A stretch of 19,280 bases of DNA from Phocaeicola salanitronis DSM 18170 (GCF_000190575.1 NC_015168.1:1-19280), one strand, 5' to 3'. Shown: positions 1 through 7,017, counted from the stretch's first letter. A program made the numbers and translations. The notes: generated from the letters alone by a model not told the origin.

Positions 1-144
1 ATAAATCAAATGAATCAACGATTTTATTTTTCCCGTTTATTCACTCCCGTTTTCTCTATTGCATTTTAAGATGGAATAGGACATATCCTTATTGGACTAT
101 TTTTAGAATAAGAATTTAATATTTATGCATTATGTGTGTTATTT

Positions 145-266
145 CCACTAATCCACTAAAATACTAATATTTGTAATGTACATTATATTTTATATAAATA
201 TTTGATAAACAATGAAATATAAAATATGTATATACACTAATTCACTAATAAACTAAACAACTAATA
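145..266. repeat. 8-bp phased ACTAA repeats, centromere-like (parS) arrays
   Basis: ACTAA starts at 147, 155 and 163 (three copies, 8-bp steps) and again at 236, 244, 252 and 260 (four copies, 8-bp steps). Spacers are short and AT-rich. A third group lies at 19229-19256, just upstream of parA. ParG of TP228, an RHH partner of the ParA-type ATPase ParF, is known to bind tetramer boxes separated by 4-bp AT-rich spacers, which gives the same 8-bp phase. The inference is that the RHH protein at 18166-18429 binds here and that this is the partition site. On a circle the three groups would lie within about 320 bp of each other. Confidence 0.65.
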
Positions 267-292
267 ACCTATTTTTTTTGTAATGTACATTA
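174..292. repeat. Pair of identical 12-bp palindromes (TAATGTACATTA)
   Basis: The perfect palindrome TAATGTACATTA occurs at 174-185 and at 281-292, each directly preceded by TTTG. The second copy lies immediately after the -33 box of the promoter for the gene at 330, which is where a repressor would act. The first copy sits next to a weaker promoter-like stretch. The protein that binds is unknown; no obvious dimeric regulator gene adjoins it. Confidence 0.6.
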
Positions 293-307
293 AAAATAAT
301 ATTTTTG
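277..307 (+). promoter_or_regulatory. Promoter of the SprT-like gene, with operator in the spacer
   Basis: TTTG at 277-280, a 19-bp gap and TATTTTTG at 300-307 match the Bacteroidetes primary sigma promoter (TTTG, 19-21 bp, TAnnTTTG). The palindrome at 281-292 fills most of the gap. The predicted transcript starts near 314, about 16 nt before the ATG. Apart from these sites and the ACTAA arrays, I see nothing else in 1-329. Confidence 0.7.
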
Positions 308-329
308 CAAGAAAATAAACATCAGAAAA

Positions 330-1019
330 ATGATAACAACGATACAGTTTAAGACGCTTGACGATTTGTTTCAGTTTTATAATAACCGCCTGTTCGAAGG
401 GAAACTGCCAGAATGCATTGTGAATATGAGCCGGAAGGGAGGTTCTTATGGTTTTTTCGCTGCAGACCGATGGAAAGGGGATTCAATGCAAAAGAAAATC
501 ATCCATGAAATCAGTATCAATCCTGATTTTATGGATCGACCGGATAAAGAATGGCATTCGACTTTAGTACACGAAATGTGCCATCTTTGGCAGCATGATT
601 TTGGGAATCCAAGCCGGAACTGTTATCATAACAAGCAATTGGCGTCTAAAATGATACAGGTCGGTCTGATGCCGACAGACACGGGGGAACCGGGAGGGAA
701 ACAAACAGGGCAACAGATGTCCCATTATGTAATTGAAGGCGGCTTGTTTGATAAGGTTTTCAATGCGCTTGGGGCTGATGAATTGGAGAACCTACGTTTG
801 AAATACAGACCTTTGCCTGCTTCTTTCCGGATGCTTCCAGTGCCTGTACCTCCACCGGGAAAATCTGCAGATACAGAAAAAGCTGAAGATAAGGAGGGGG
901 ATTGGGAGAAAAGCGGGAAACGCAAGAGATACACTTGCGGATGTGGAAACCATGTATGGGGAAAATCTGGTTTGTGGATTAGGTGCGAAGAGTGTAATAT
1001 GCTGTTTTTGGAGGATTAA
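330..1019 (+). CDS. SprT-like zinc metalloprotease domain protein
   Basis: This 229-residue protein carries an HEMCH zinc-binding motif at residues 81-85 (HExxH form), preceded by a SprT-type N-terminal region (aromatic stretch near 12-22 and a GSYGFF block near 38-43). A C-terminal zinc ribbon uses C203, C205, C219 and C222. This is the SprT/Spartan arrangement of a metallopeptidase core followed by a small zinc finger. Residues 165-200 form a proline- and charge-rich linker. Spartan cleaves DNA-bound proteins, but the role of plasmid-borne SprT-like proteins is not established. The ATG at 330 follows a good promoter and there is no earlier start in frame. The gene stands alone, 158 bp before the next start. 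The family assignment is firm; the biological role is open. Confidence 0.85.
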   Translation: MITTIQFKTLDDLFQFYNNRLFEGKLPECIVNMSRKGGSYGFFAADRWKGDSMQKKIIHEISINPDFMDRPDKEWHSTLVHEMCHLWQHDFGNPSRNCYHNKQLASKMIQVGLMPTDTGEPGGKQTGQQMSHYVIEGGLFDKVFNALGADELENLRLKYRPLPASFRMLPVPVPPPGKSADTEKAEDKEGDWEKSGKRKRYTCGCGNHVWGKSGLWIRCEECNMLFLED

Positions 1020-1125
1020 ATGAAACTGGATTGTCGGCGAATCGAAGCCGGTTCTTTATTCTGTATAATGGCATAAAAAACAAAACCCTGAAGTTTGTCT
1101 TTCGACAGGGACGACAGGGGATTAC

Positions 1126-1157
1126 TTTGCAAAAGTACGCATTTGTATTTATATTTG
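1126..1157 (+). promoter_or_regulatory. Promoter of the Abi-like gene
   Basis: TTTG at 1126-1129, a 20-bp gap and TATATTTG at 1150-1157 give a near-ideal Bacteroidetes promoter. Transcription should start near 1164, leaving about 14 nt of leader before the ATG at 1178. This also argues against the longer frame that opens at 1031. Confidence 0.75.
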
Positions 1158-1177
1158 CAAATAAAACGATAGAAATC

Positions 1178-1846
1178 ATGAAATATAAAGATTATGAAGC
1201 GGCTTTCTCCCAAGCCCGTTTAAGCAGATACCTAAATGCTTGTGCTGGAGACAAGAATAAGGCACTCATACTATACAGGTACAATTTGAAATTGTGTCAG
1301 AAATTTTATGGCGTACTTGGATTGTTTGAAGTCGTTTTTCGCAATGCGGTAAATGAACACTATAAGCGTCATTTCGGTGATGAAGATTGGATTCGGACGC
1401 AGATTCATGCAGGAGGAATGTTAGAGAGCAGTCCACAGGTATCAGATGTAACCCGTTACATCTCAAAACTATCGGATGCGGGGAAGTACACGCATGACAG
1501 GTTGGTATCTTCGGTAAGCTTCGGCTTCTGGACCTATCTTTTCAACAAACAGCCATTTCGGAAAGGCGGTCAGAGTCTATTGGCTATCTTTCCGCACAAG
1601 ACCAAAGGGTTGGGGCAAAGGGCAATTTACAACGAGTTGATGGAAATCAAAAGTTTCAGGAACCGAATTGCCCACCATGAACCCATATGTTTTGACATGG
1701 ACGGAAACAAGGACGTGGAATTTGCACAATCCAATTACAACCAAATCCTGAAGTATGTTGGTTTTTTGGGGTACAACAAGAATGAATTGTTCTATGGGTT
1801 GGATGTGCTGCCTGACAGGACAATCCAAAAAATAAGAGACCTATAA
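1178..1846 (+). CDS. Abi-like (Abi_2 / AbiD-F type) HEPN-fold protein
   Basis: This 222-residue protein resembles the Abi_2 family of phage abortive-infection proteins. The N-terminal half has the typical LSRYLNAC and YRYNLKLCQKFY segments followed by VFRNAVNEHY. The C-terminal half carries RNRIAHHEPI, with R161 and H166 forming the R-x4-H motif of HEPN RNases. Several Abi_2-type and other HEPN proteins act as RNases that stop growth on infection; that activity here is inferred. An in-frame extension to 1031 exists, but it would cross the promoter at 1126-1157, so the start at 1178 was chosen. The gene is monocistronic, convergent with rep, and shares a terminator with it. No antitoxin-like partner is adjacent, so it is more likely a lone Abi protein than half of a toxin-antitoxin pair. 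Confidence 0.75.
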   Translation: MKYKDYEAAFSQARLSRYLNACAGDKNKALILYRYNLKLCQKFYGVLGLFEVVFRNAVNEHYKRHFGDEDWIRTQIHAGGMLESSPQVSDVTRYISKLSDAGKYTHDRLVSSVSFGFWTYLFNKQPFRKGGQSLLAIFPHKTKGLGQRAIYNELMEIKSFRNRIAHHEPICFDMDGNKDVEFAQSNYNQILKYVGFLGYNKNELFYGLDVLPDRTIQKIRDL

Positions 1847-1850
1847 CAAT

Positions 1851-1888
1851 TGAAGCCGGGATTATCCGTTTCAAATATCCCGGCTTCA
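1851..1888. terminator. Bidirectional terminator between abi-like gene and rep
   Basis: A perfect 12-bp inverted repeat, TGAAGCCGGGAT (1851-1862) and ATCCCGGCTTCA (1877-1888), lies between two convergent genes. Its right arm includes the rep stop codon. The tail is T-rich on the plus side (CTTGTTTGTC). It can serve both genes. Confidence 0.7.
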
Positions 1889-2896
1889 TCCTTGTTTGTC
1901 CTTCAGTTTTCCTTTAAGTGCATTGATGATATACCCTTTGGGGTTTCCCTTGTCTCTCGATTTTCCTTTTAGTATAGCCAGTTCACCCATAATGTCCGGC
2001 AGTTCGAACTGTGCGGCAATGAAAACAGCCCGGTTGTTCTTGATTTCCTTGTCTGAAAATCCAAGCGAGAGCTTCAAGTAGCCAAGCACTTGCCTGTTCA
2101 GATCCCACGAAAGGTTTGTCTGCTTCTGGATTTCCTGCCGGTAGAGGTCATTATCCCTGAACTGCGGCTGTACTATCGGATAAAAACAGAACCCGACAAT
2201 TTTCTTTCCTTCTTTCTGAGGGGTCCACTCGAAAGTATAGGGGGAGCACTCGTCCAGCTCTTTTTTTGCCGGCTCAATGACTTTCCGTATGAAATCTGCC
2301 GTCAGTTTGTATTTGTCGGTTACCTGGAACATTTCCTTGAGATGGTTAAGTGAGAATGACATTTTCGCTTTCTGACCGCTCATCAGTTCATAGAAGCGCA
2401 TTGTATAGACGCTTTTGAAGTTCATGGCTGTCACTAACTCGTATTTGCGGAATCCTTTAGTGAAGTCAAGGCAGCAGCTCCAAATCCTTGGGTCTATTTG
2501 AAACGTGAACGTGCTCTTGTATTTTTGAATTTTTGGCAAAACAATGATATTTATCTTTTCCCATGTTTTTTCATCTTCATATTCAAAATATTTCTGAGAC
2601 AAGGCTATCAAGGCTTTTTTTGCTTTCGCATAGTTATTGTCATCTTCATTGGATAGTATCGATGTGACCGGGAGGGTCACTATTAAGTTTCCCCAAAGCG
2701 TGTGTTCCACTTTTCTACAATCTTCCGGGAATTTCAACCCCTGCAATTCACATTGGGCAAGTTCTACAAGCCTGTATAGAATTCTTTTTTCGTACACATT
2801 GAAATCATATTTTGCCGTAGTCATGATGTAGCTTTGTATCTGGTCTTTGTTTCTGACTACTACTCCGTTGTTTTTTTTCTGTTTCGTGCGTTCCAT
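1886..2896 (-). CDS. Rep_3 family plasmid replication initiator
   Basis: This 336-residue protein opens with a basic tail and then VVVRNKDQIQSYIM and YDFNVYEKRILYRLVELAQ, the start of the Rep_3 / initiator replication protein fold (two winged helices). The central stretch FRKYELVTAMNFKSVYTMRFYELMSG is a typical Rep_3 DNA-contact region. Such proteins bind iterons to open the origin, and as dimers they repress their own promoter. Both expected targets lie just upstream: iterons at 2977-3200 and an inverted half-iteron operator at 2940-2963. The ATG at 2896 lies about 27 bp downstream of a -7 box. The length suits the family. Nothing looks truncated. Confidence 0.9.
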   Translation of the reverse strand: MERTKQKKNNGVVVRNKDQIQSYIMTTAKYDFNVYEKRILYRLVELAQCELQGLKFPEDCRKVEHTLWGNLIVTLPVTSILSNEDDNNYAKAKKALIALSQKYFEYEDEKTWEKINIIVLPKIQKYKSTFTFQIDPRIWSCCLDFTKGFRKYELVTAMNFKSVYTMRFYELMSGQKAKMSFSLNHLKEMFQVTDKYKLTADFIRKVIEPAKKELDECSPYTFEWTPQKEGKKIVGFCFYPIVQPQFRDNDLYRQEIQKQTNLSWDLNRQVLGYLKLSLGFSDKEIKNNRAVFIAAQFELPDIMGELAILKGKSRDKGNPKGYIINALKGKLKDKQG

Positions 2897-2922
2897 AATC
2901 CAATTGGCTTTATGTTGTTTTG

Positions 2923-2963
2923 CAAAGATAGCTATTATTATGACTTGTACAAATGAAAGTCAT
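2923..2963 (-). promoter_or_regulatory. rep promoter with inverted half-iteron operator
   Basis: On the minus strand, TTTG (2953 to 2950), a 19-bp gap and TATCTTTG (2930 to 2923) form the promoter. An inverted repeat, ATGACTT (2940-2946) and AAGTCAT (2957-2963), is built from the iteron core word AAGTCAT and brackets the -33 box. Inverted half-iterons over the rep promoter are the classic autoregulatory operator of Rep_3 plasmids. Confidence 0.8.
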
Positions 2964-2976
2964 CGATAATATAAAA

Positions 2977-3200
2977 ATCCATTCCAAAAGTCATAGTTTG
3001 AGGCAAAAAATCCATTCCAAAAGTCATAGTTTGTATTCCAAAAGTCATAATAAGATGTTAAATTCTTTCTGTAATTAATTGATAATCAGCTGAAATTTAG
3101 TTAAAACAAAAAAGTCGATAAGTATATACAAGTTATGCATATAAACAAGTCAAAGAATTTTTTAGCGGAATGTCACGAAATCCATTCCAAAAGTCATAAT
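2977..3200. other. Replication origin with four iterons
   Basis: The word ATTCCAAAAGTCATA occurs in full at 2981, 3014, 3035 and 3184, all in the same direction. The first two copies extend to the 24 positions 2977-3000 and 3010-3033. Steps are 33, 21 and 149 bp. The stretch between the third and fourth copies is strongly AT-rich and could be the unwinding region. I could not identify a convincing DnaA box. From 2897 to 3316 there is no gene; the space holds this origin, the rep operator and the repeat at 3282-3320. Confidence 0.85.
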
Positions 3201-3281
3201 TCCGTTGAAAAGGAAAAGCAAATTGTCAGCATAGCAGGAATAGGGACGGATTTTTCTGCGTGTTAAATTATGTATATTTAT

Positions 3282-3320
3282 GTAATTATATATTTAATTC
3301 ATGTTGAAAAACATAATTAC
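3282..3320. terminator. Inverted repeat at the 3' end of the relaxase gene, possible terminator
   Basis: GTAATTAT (3282-3289) and ATAATTAC (3313-3320) are perfect inverted repeats, and ATGTT (3301-3305) with AACAT (3310-3314) form a second small stem inside. The right arm covers the relaxase stop codon. The stems are AT-only, so termination would be weak; an origin-related role is also possible because the iterons start nearby. Confidence 0.35.
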
Positions 3321-4594
3321 ATATGGACACCCTTGTTTGTGCCTAATCCGAGTATCTTCTGTAGTCTTATCCATAGCTGTTTGAAAAATTCCTTGAAGTG
3401 AAAATCGTTCAGCCAAATGGTCGTGTTGCCAGACTTGCTTTTGGCTATGTCTATTTTCACGTCCTTGACCTGATGCTTTTTTCTGCGTTCCCGATCGTAC
3501 AGGAATCCTGAATAGGTTATTTCTTTTCCTGTAAGCAGGAGCCGGATATCGTTATCACCGACCCCCATTGTCCGGAGTTCATCGATGTTCTCTTTGGCGT
3601 TTTCCATGCAGGGGAACAACTCGGTTATCGGCTTCAGCCTTTCCTCTCCGGTTCTGACAGCCCTGCGTGTGGCTTCCCGTTCCCTTTCGTTTTGGGCGTT
3701 TGCTGTACGCAGGTTGCTCTGGAGGTTCTGGCTTTTCATCTCCAGTTCAAAATTCTCCCTTTTCAGTTCTGCTATCTCCTGCTCCTGCCGTTTGACCTTT
3801 CCGGAGTTGAAAAGGCTGGCTGTAGCATCGATGACGGTAGTTCCGGCTTTCAGCAAGGCTGTCCCCGTGTCGGCTGCCGCCCCTTTCAGCTTTTCCACCT
3901 TTATTTCAGCGGCTGCTTCTTTGAGCTTCTTTTGGGTGTCCTCCAGCTTTTCCCCTGCCTGTTTCACTTTTTCCTCTATGACGTTGCGCTCATTCTCCAT
4001 CTTACGGCATTCTTTTTCGATTTGCGCCGCTTTCTCCGCTTCGACCATATTCTTGTACTGGATGGCGGAAAGGTGCTTACGGTCGGAAGAAATGCCCCTT
4101 TCCATGCCAAGGCATTCCGCCAGTATGGTCTGCATTTCCGCCATGTCCTGCTTGTTCAGCTTCCGGGTTCTCCCTGTTTCCCCGTCCGTCCAGTCGAAAA
4201 TCATGTGCGCATGGTAGTTCGGCTTCCATGTTTCCGCGTTCCCGTCCCAAACGCCGGCTCCTTCGTCCTTGTGCGTGTAGATTTGGAACGTGTGTATTCC
4301 GAAACGTTCCTCCAACCTCCCGGCAAAGTCCTGTAGCTGCCGGAGTGTCGTGCCGTCCTCGATCACGACCACTCCCTCGCGGATGGGTGTCGCCTTCTTC
4401 TGCATGGACTGCCCGGTGTGCTGCCTGTACTTTTCCCTTATGTCCTCCAGCACGTCCGCAATCCTCATTTCCGACCATTGCTCGTTGCGGTGGGAGAGTT
4501 CCGGGCGTATGTAGTCGAGTTCCTTGCTGCGGAGGTTGTGCCGTTCCGCGCTGCCGATGTTGCAGGGTCTTACGTTGATGCTTGTCTTTGCCAT
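3317..4594 (-). CDS. MobV-family relaxase (Mob/Pre)
   Basis: This 425-residue protein belongs to the Mob_Pre (MobV) relaxases, which nick oriT and lead single-stranded transfer. Residues 1-25 contain ERHNLRS; H19 sits where the catalytic histidine of pMV158 MobM (H22) lies. The metal-binding motif is NYHAHMIFDW near residue 140, preceded by the YTHKDEG block. From about residue 190 to 330 the protein is a long charged coiled coil, as in other family members. The frame stays open to 4684, but the start at 4594 was preferred: AGAAAGG precedes it, and MAKTSINVRPCNIGS matches the usual MobV N-terminus. oriT lies just upstream. No conjugation (T4SS) genes are in the window, so transfer would depend on a helper element. 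Confidence 0.9.
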   Translation of the reverse strand: MAKTSINVRPCNIGSAERHNLRSKELDYIRPELSHRNEQWSEMRIADVLEDIREKYRQHTGQSMQKKATPIREGVVVIEDGTTLRQLQDFAGRLEERFGIHTFQIYTHKDEGAGVWDGNAETWKPNYHAHMIFDWTDGETGRTRKLNKQDMAEMQTILAECLGMERGISSDRKHLSAIQYKNMVEAEKAAQIEKECRKMENERNVIEEKVKQAGEKLEDTQKKLKEAAAEIKVEKLKGAAADTGTALLKAGTTVIDATASLFNSGKVKRQEQEIAELKRENFELEMKSQNLQSNLRTANAQNEREREATRRAVRTGEERLKPITELFPCMENAKENIDELRTMGVGDNDIRLLLTGKEITYSGFLYDRERRKKHQVKDVKIDIAKSKSGNTTIWLNDFHFKEFFKQLWIRLQKILGLGTNKGVHM

Positions 4595-4631
4595 AACCTT
4601 TCTCTTTTCGTTGGTGGATATCCGTTTGCAT

Positions 4632-4710
4632 CGCCATCGAGCTTGCCGATGGCGGACGGGGTCGAGGGGTGTCCCCTCGCACACGACCCTTTAGGGTCAT
4701 AGTGTGCTAT
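4632..4710. other. oriT of pMV158 (MobV) type with nic consensus
   Basis: The core is GCACAC (4679-4684), GACCCT (4685-4690), TT, AGGGTC (4693-4698), ATA, GTGTGC (4702-4707): two nested perfect arms. The plus strand reads TAGTGTG at 4700-4706 followed by CTA. As I recall it, pMV158 is nicked after TAGTGTG with TTA following, and its arms have the same nested plan. Two further perfect stems lie toward the relaxase gene: CGCCATCG/CGATGGCG (4632-4639/4647-4654) and CGAGGGG/CCCCTCG (4663-4669/4673-4679). With the nick after 4706 on the plus strand, the relaxase gene would enter the recipient last, the usual order. Confidence 0.85.
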
Positions 4711-4721
4711 AACCTCGCAAG

Positions 4722-4753
4722 CAAAGTTAAGCCATTCGGACGGAATTTGCAAA
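4722..4753 (-). promoter_or_regulatory. Relaxase promoter next to oriT
   Basis: On the minus strand, TTTG (4753 to 4750), a 20-bp gap and TAACTTTG (4729 to 4722) match the Bacteroidetes promoter. The transcript would begin near 4716 and run across oriT into the relaxase gene, so a relaxase bound at oriT could also regulate its own transcription. Confidence 0.65.
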
Positions 4754-4931
4754 TGCCAAGTGTGGAAAGAGCACATAGGTCGGTACACAAAGTACACTCA
4801 GAAAAATCATCGGTCGGGGAACGCCTGCACGGCAAGGGGGTGCACCCGCACTCCCGACGAGTGCATCCATTAGAAGCCATTTTTCCGAAAGTAATTTCAT
4901 TGTATCAAATTCATGTAGATTAACTATTGAA

Positions 4932-4964
4932 ATTGTTACATAATCAATATTTATTGTACTTTTG
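4932..4964 (+). promoter_or_regulatory. Promoter for the two small genes at 4986 and 5233
   Basis: ATTG at 4932-4935, a 21-bp gap and TACTTTTG at 4957-4964 fit the promoter form, with a weaker -33 box. The start should fall near 4971. From 4754 to 4931 I see nothing recognisable. Confidence 0.5.
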
Positions 4965-4985
4965 CGATGAAAAAAGGTGTCATTT

Positions 4986-5204
4986 ATGGTGGATAAGAAT
5001 AAAAATTTAAAGAAGATGAAAGAAGGAGATTTGGTATCGGTGTCCGCTGAATCCACAGGCTTAGGCAGACCAATGGAGGCTGTTATAGACAAGATTGAAA
5101 CATTCCTTGGTCAAACCCTTGTCACGGTCAGTTATACGCAACCTGACGAAAATTCCGGATTCGGTGGTTGCTTTGTTGATGCACATATCACTGTGAAGGA
5201 ATAA
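4986..5204 (+). CDS. Small protein of unknown function (72 residues)
   Basis: I do not recognise this protein. It opens with a lysine-rich stretch (MVDKNKNLKKMKEGD) and continues as a probable small beta-rich domain with no membrane segment or metal motif. A GTG at 4977 is in frame, but AAAAAAGG ending at 4977 is well placed for the ATG at 4986. It is the first gene of a likely two-gene unit with the gene at 5233 (28 bp gap) behind the promoter at 4932-4964. Its place between oriT and the recombinase suggests a plasmid maintenance or accessory role, but nothing in the sequence shows one. Confidence 0.6.
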   Translation: MVDKNKNLKKMKEGDLVSVSAESTGLGRPMEAVIDKIETFLGQTLVTVSYTQPDENSGFGGCFVDAHITVKE

Positions 5205-5232
5205 AAACAGATAAATTTGATAAATTGGAAGT

Positions 5233-5565
5233 ATGGGAAATGAAAATGTATCAAAATCAAAGAGAGGCGGAAAACGGGAGGGAGCAGGTAGGAAAAGCCG
5301 TGCCGGCATCCATTCGGTAGTCATGCGTGTACCTGCATCAATGGAGGAACTTGTACAGGCATTCATTGATATTTATTCGGACTGGATTCGTGAAGAAGGA
5401 GACAAATTCGCTCCACACAAAACCAATGAAACGCAAAGGGCTTTGTTCAGGCAGACGGTTTCAGGGATGTTGGAATTTGAACGTGAACGGTTGGTGAAAA
5501 GAAACAAGGAGGATAGCGACAGGCGTCAACTCCGCTTGTTTGAAAACGAAACGAAATCAGAATAG
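5233..5565 (+). CDS. Small basic protein with GGKREGAGRK tail, possible RHH DNA-binding protein
   Basis: This 110-residue protein carries RGGKREGAGRKS near residues 11-22, a basic motif common at the N-terminus of small phage and plasmid DNA-binding proteins. The following stretch HSVVMRVPASMEELVQAF reads as a beta strand and helix of ribbon-helix-helix type; a second, charged helix and an acidic-basic tail follow. GGAAG lies 4 nt before the ATG. It probably shares a transcript with the gene at 4986. It could be a copy-number or recombination accessory factor; the exact role is unknown. Confidence 0.6.
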   Translation: MGNENVSKSKRGGKREGAGRKSRAGIHSVVMRVPASMEELVQAFIDIYSDWIREEGDKFAPHKTNETQRALFRQTVSGMLEFERERLVKRNKEDSDRRQLRLFENETKSE

Positions 5566-5585
5566 CGAATTTTAAAAAACGAAGG

Positions 5586-5702
5586 TTTTTCATACACGTT
5601 CCGGTCTTTCCAAGTTGTGTAGGAAATGCTGTTCCTGTTTGTCTGAAAACCGGTCTTTTTATCAAAGTATGAAAAATAGTATGTATGACATATTACAGAC
5701 AA
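5586..5702. other. Repeat-rich res-like region upstream of the serine recombinase
   Basis: The gene-free space before the recombinase holds a perfect 10-bp inverted pair, TTTTTCATAC (5586-5595) and GTATGAAAAA (5667-5676). It also holds TTGTCTG (5639-5645) with CAGACAA (5696-5702), the direct repeat CCGGTCTTT (5601-5609 and 5650-5658), and a small stem AGGAA/TTCCT near 5620-5636. Resolvases usually act at a res site of several imperfect dyads directly upstream of their gene, so this is the likely site. Confidence 0.5.
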
Positions 5703-5706
5703 GACC

Positions 5707-6279
5707 ATGATTATAGGATATGCAAGGGTTTCGAAGAATGACCAGCACCTTGACCGGCAGATAGACCGGTTGAAAAAAGAGGGATGCGAGCGGATTTATC
5801 AGGAAAAAGTGTCTGGCGCAGGAAAAATAAGACCTGAACTGGATAGGATGCTGGATGCGCTTCGTGAAGGAGATACAGTCATCGTATGCGAGCTGACTAG
5901 GTTGGGGCGTTCCGTAAAGGAGCTTTTTATGCTGGCTGAACGTATTGGCGCAACGGGTGCGGATCTGCGTTCGATTAAAGAGCCTTGGCTTGACACGACC
6001 ACTCCGCAAGGTAAACTGCTTTTTGCCGTATTCTCAGGCGTGAGCCAGTTTGAGCGTGACATTATCCGGGAAAGAACCCTTGAAGGGCTGGAATCCGCAC
6101 GGGCAAGGGGACGCAAGGGTGGGAGACCGAAAGCCGATGCGGGGCGCATAGAACTTGCCATGAAGCTTTATGATTCCCGTGCGTGTCCCGTGTCTGACAT
6201 TCTCAAGGCTTCAGGCATAAGCAAAGCCACCCTGTACGCCTATTTAAAGGACAGGGAAAGTACGGAAAAGGGAACCTGA
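5707..6279 (+). CDS. Serine recombinase (resolvase/invertase family)
   Basis: This 190-residue protein is a small serine recombinase. IIGYARVS puts the catalytic serine at S9. The active-site arginines are visible as R42 (IRPELDRML), R65 and R68 (LTRLGRS). The long E-helix (FSGVSQFERDIIRERTLEGL) and the ARGRKGGRP turn follow. A Hin-type helix-turn-helix fills about residues 145-185 (MKLYDSRACPVSDILKASGISKATLYAYL). The length is normal for Tn3-type resolvases. The most likely job is resolution of plasmid multimers; inversion of a nearby segment is the alternative, but no matching inverted sites were found. The ATG at 5707 sits just after the res-like repeats. Confidence 0.9.
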   Translation: MIIGYARVSKNDQHLDRQIDRLKKEGCERIYQEKVSGAGKIRPELDRMLDALREGDTVIVCELTRLGRSVKELFMLAERIGATGADLRSIKEPWLDTTTPQGKLLFAVFSGVSQFERDIIRERTLEGLESARARGRKGGRPKADAGRIELAMKLYDSRACPVSDILKASGISKATLYAYLKDRESTEKGT

Positions 6280-6297
6280 ATGGAATCCTTTTCCGTA
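6261..6297. terminator. Inverted repeat at the recombinase end, probable bidirectional terminator
   Basis: TACGGAAAAGG (6261-6271) and CCTTTTCCGTA (6287-6297) are perfect 11-bp arms with a 15-nt loop. The left arm lies in the last codons of the recombinase gene, and the repeat separates it from the convergent response regulator gene that ends at 6319. The T-run on either side is short, so efficiency is uncertain. Confidence 0.5.
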
Positions 6298-6318
6298 AGG
6301 TTATGTAATTCCGATACG

Positions 6319-7017
6319 TTACTTTGCCACCAGCATCAGTCCGACACCTCTCGCGGTCTTAATCTCCACATCCGGATCATCGGTAAAGAGCTTGCGGAGT
6401 TTGGTGACAAATACATCGAGGCTACGGGACGCGAAAAAATCGTCTTCCGTATTCCAGCATCGGCTCAGGATGGCTTCGCGGCGGATGACCTCATTCTTGT
6501 TTTCGGCGAGAAGCTGCAGGATTTTGGCTTCCGTTGTGGTCAATACACGGATTTTACCCGTGTTGTCATCACGCAGGGTGGCATGTACGGTGTCAAGCGT
6601 GTAATGGCTGAACCTGCAGTGCCCCTCTACCGACCTGCTTCTGGCACCTTCCTTCATTTTCAGGATGGCGTGGATGTGTGCGTCTATCTCTTCCGGGACA
6701 AACGGCTTCTTTACGTAGTTGTTCACGCCCAGTTCGTAGCCGTGTTTCACGTCTTTGGGCGATGTCATGGCGGAAGCGAACAGGATTGGCGTGTCTCCGT
6801 CCGTCTCACGGATGCGCCTTACCATCTCGAACCCGTCCATTTCGGGCATGTCGATGTCGGATATGATGATGTCAGGTTTGTGTTCCTCCCAAGCGTGCAG
6901 ACCTTCCAGTCCGTTTCCGGCGGTAATCACTTCATAGCCGCCGATTACATCCTGCAGACCTGCCTGTACGATGTAGCATAAGTTCACATCGTCTTCAACG
7001 AGTAGTAGCTTTATCAT
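6319..7017 (-). CDS. OmpR-family response regulator (RprY-like) of the peptide island
   Basis: This 232-residue regulator has a receiver domain at about 1-120 and an OmpR/PhoB winged helix at about 135-232. The acidic pocket is D9/D10, the phosphorylated aspartate is D54 (IIISDIDMPEMDG), and the conserved serine and lysine are S82 and K104 (VKKPF). The winged helix shows LTTTEAKILQLLAENKNEV and RSLDVFVTKLRKLF. The start ATGA overlaps the end of the kinase gene by 4 bp, so the two are translationally coupled. OmpR-type regulators bind tandem repeats with about 11-bp phase; the five triple TAAC boxes in this island have that phase and are its likely targets (inference). G+C content is near half, unlike the AT-rich peptide region. 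Confidence 0.93.
   Translation of the reverse strand: MIKLLLVEDDVNLCYIVQAGLQDVIGGYEVITAGNGLEGLHAWEEHKPDIIISDIDMPEMDGFEMVRRIRETDGDTPILFASAMTSPKDVKHGYELGVNNYVKKPFVPEEIDAHIHAILKMKEGARSRSVEGHCRFSHYTLDTVHATLRDDNTGKIRVLTTTEAKILQLLAENKNEVIRREAILSRCWNTEDDFFASRSLDVFVTKLRKLFTDDPDVEIKTARGVGLMLVAK

Noticed and set aside
2977..3200. Direct repeats resembling a small CRISPR array
   Set aside because: Spacing is irregular (33, 21, 149 bp), copies are variable in length, no cas genes occur, and their position next to a Rep_3 gene with matching operator half-sites makes them iterons.
4663..4679. CGAGGGG/CCCCTCG hairpin as a terminator
   Set aside because: No T-run follows on either strand, and it is part of the stem series at oriT.
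3585..4702. Several open frames opposite or overlapping the relaxase gene
   Set aside because: Low-complexity serine/cysteine/arginine-rich translations; the MobV frame explains the region fully.
6280..6981. 233-codon plus-strand frame over the response regulator
   Set aside because: Antisense shadow; the regulator with D54 and K104 is clear on the minus strand.
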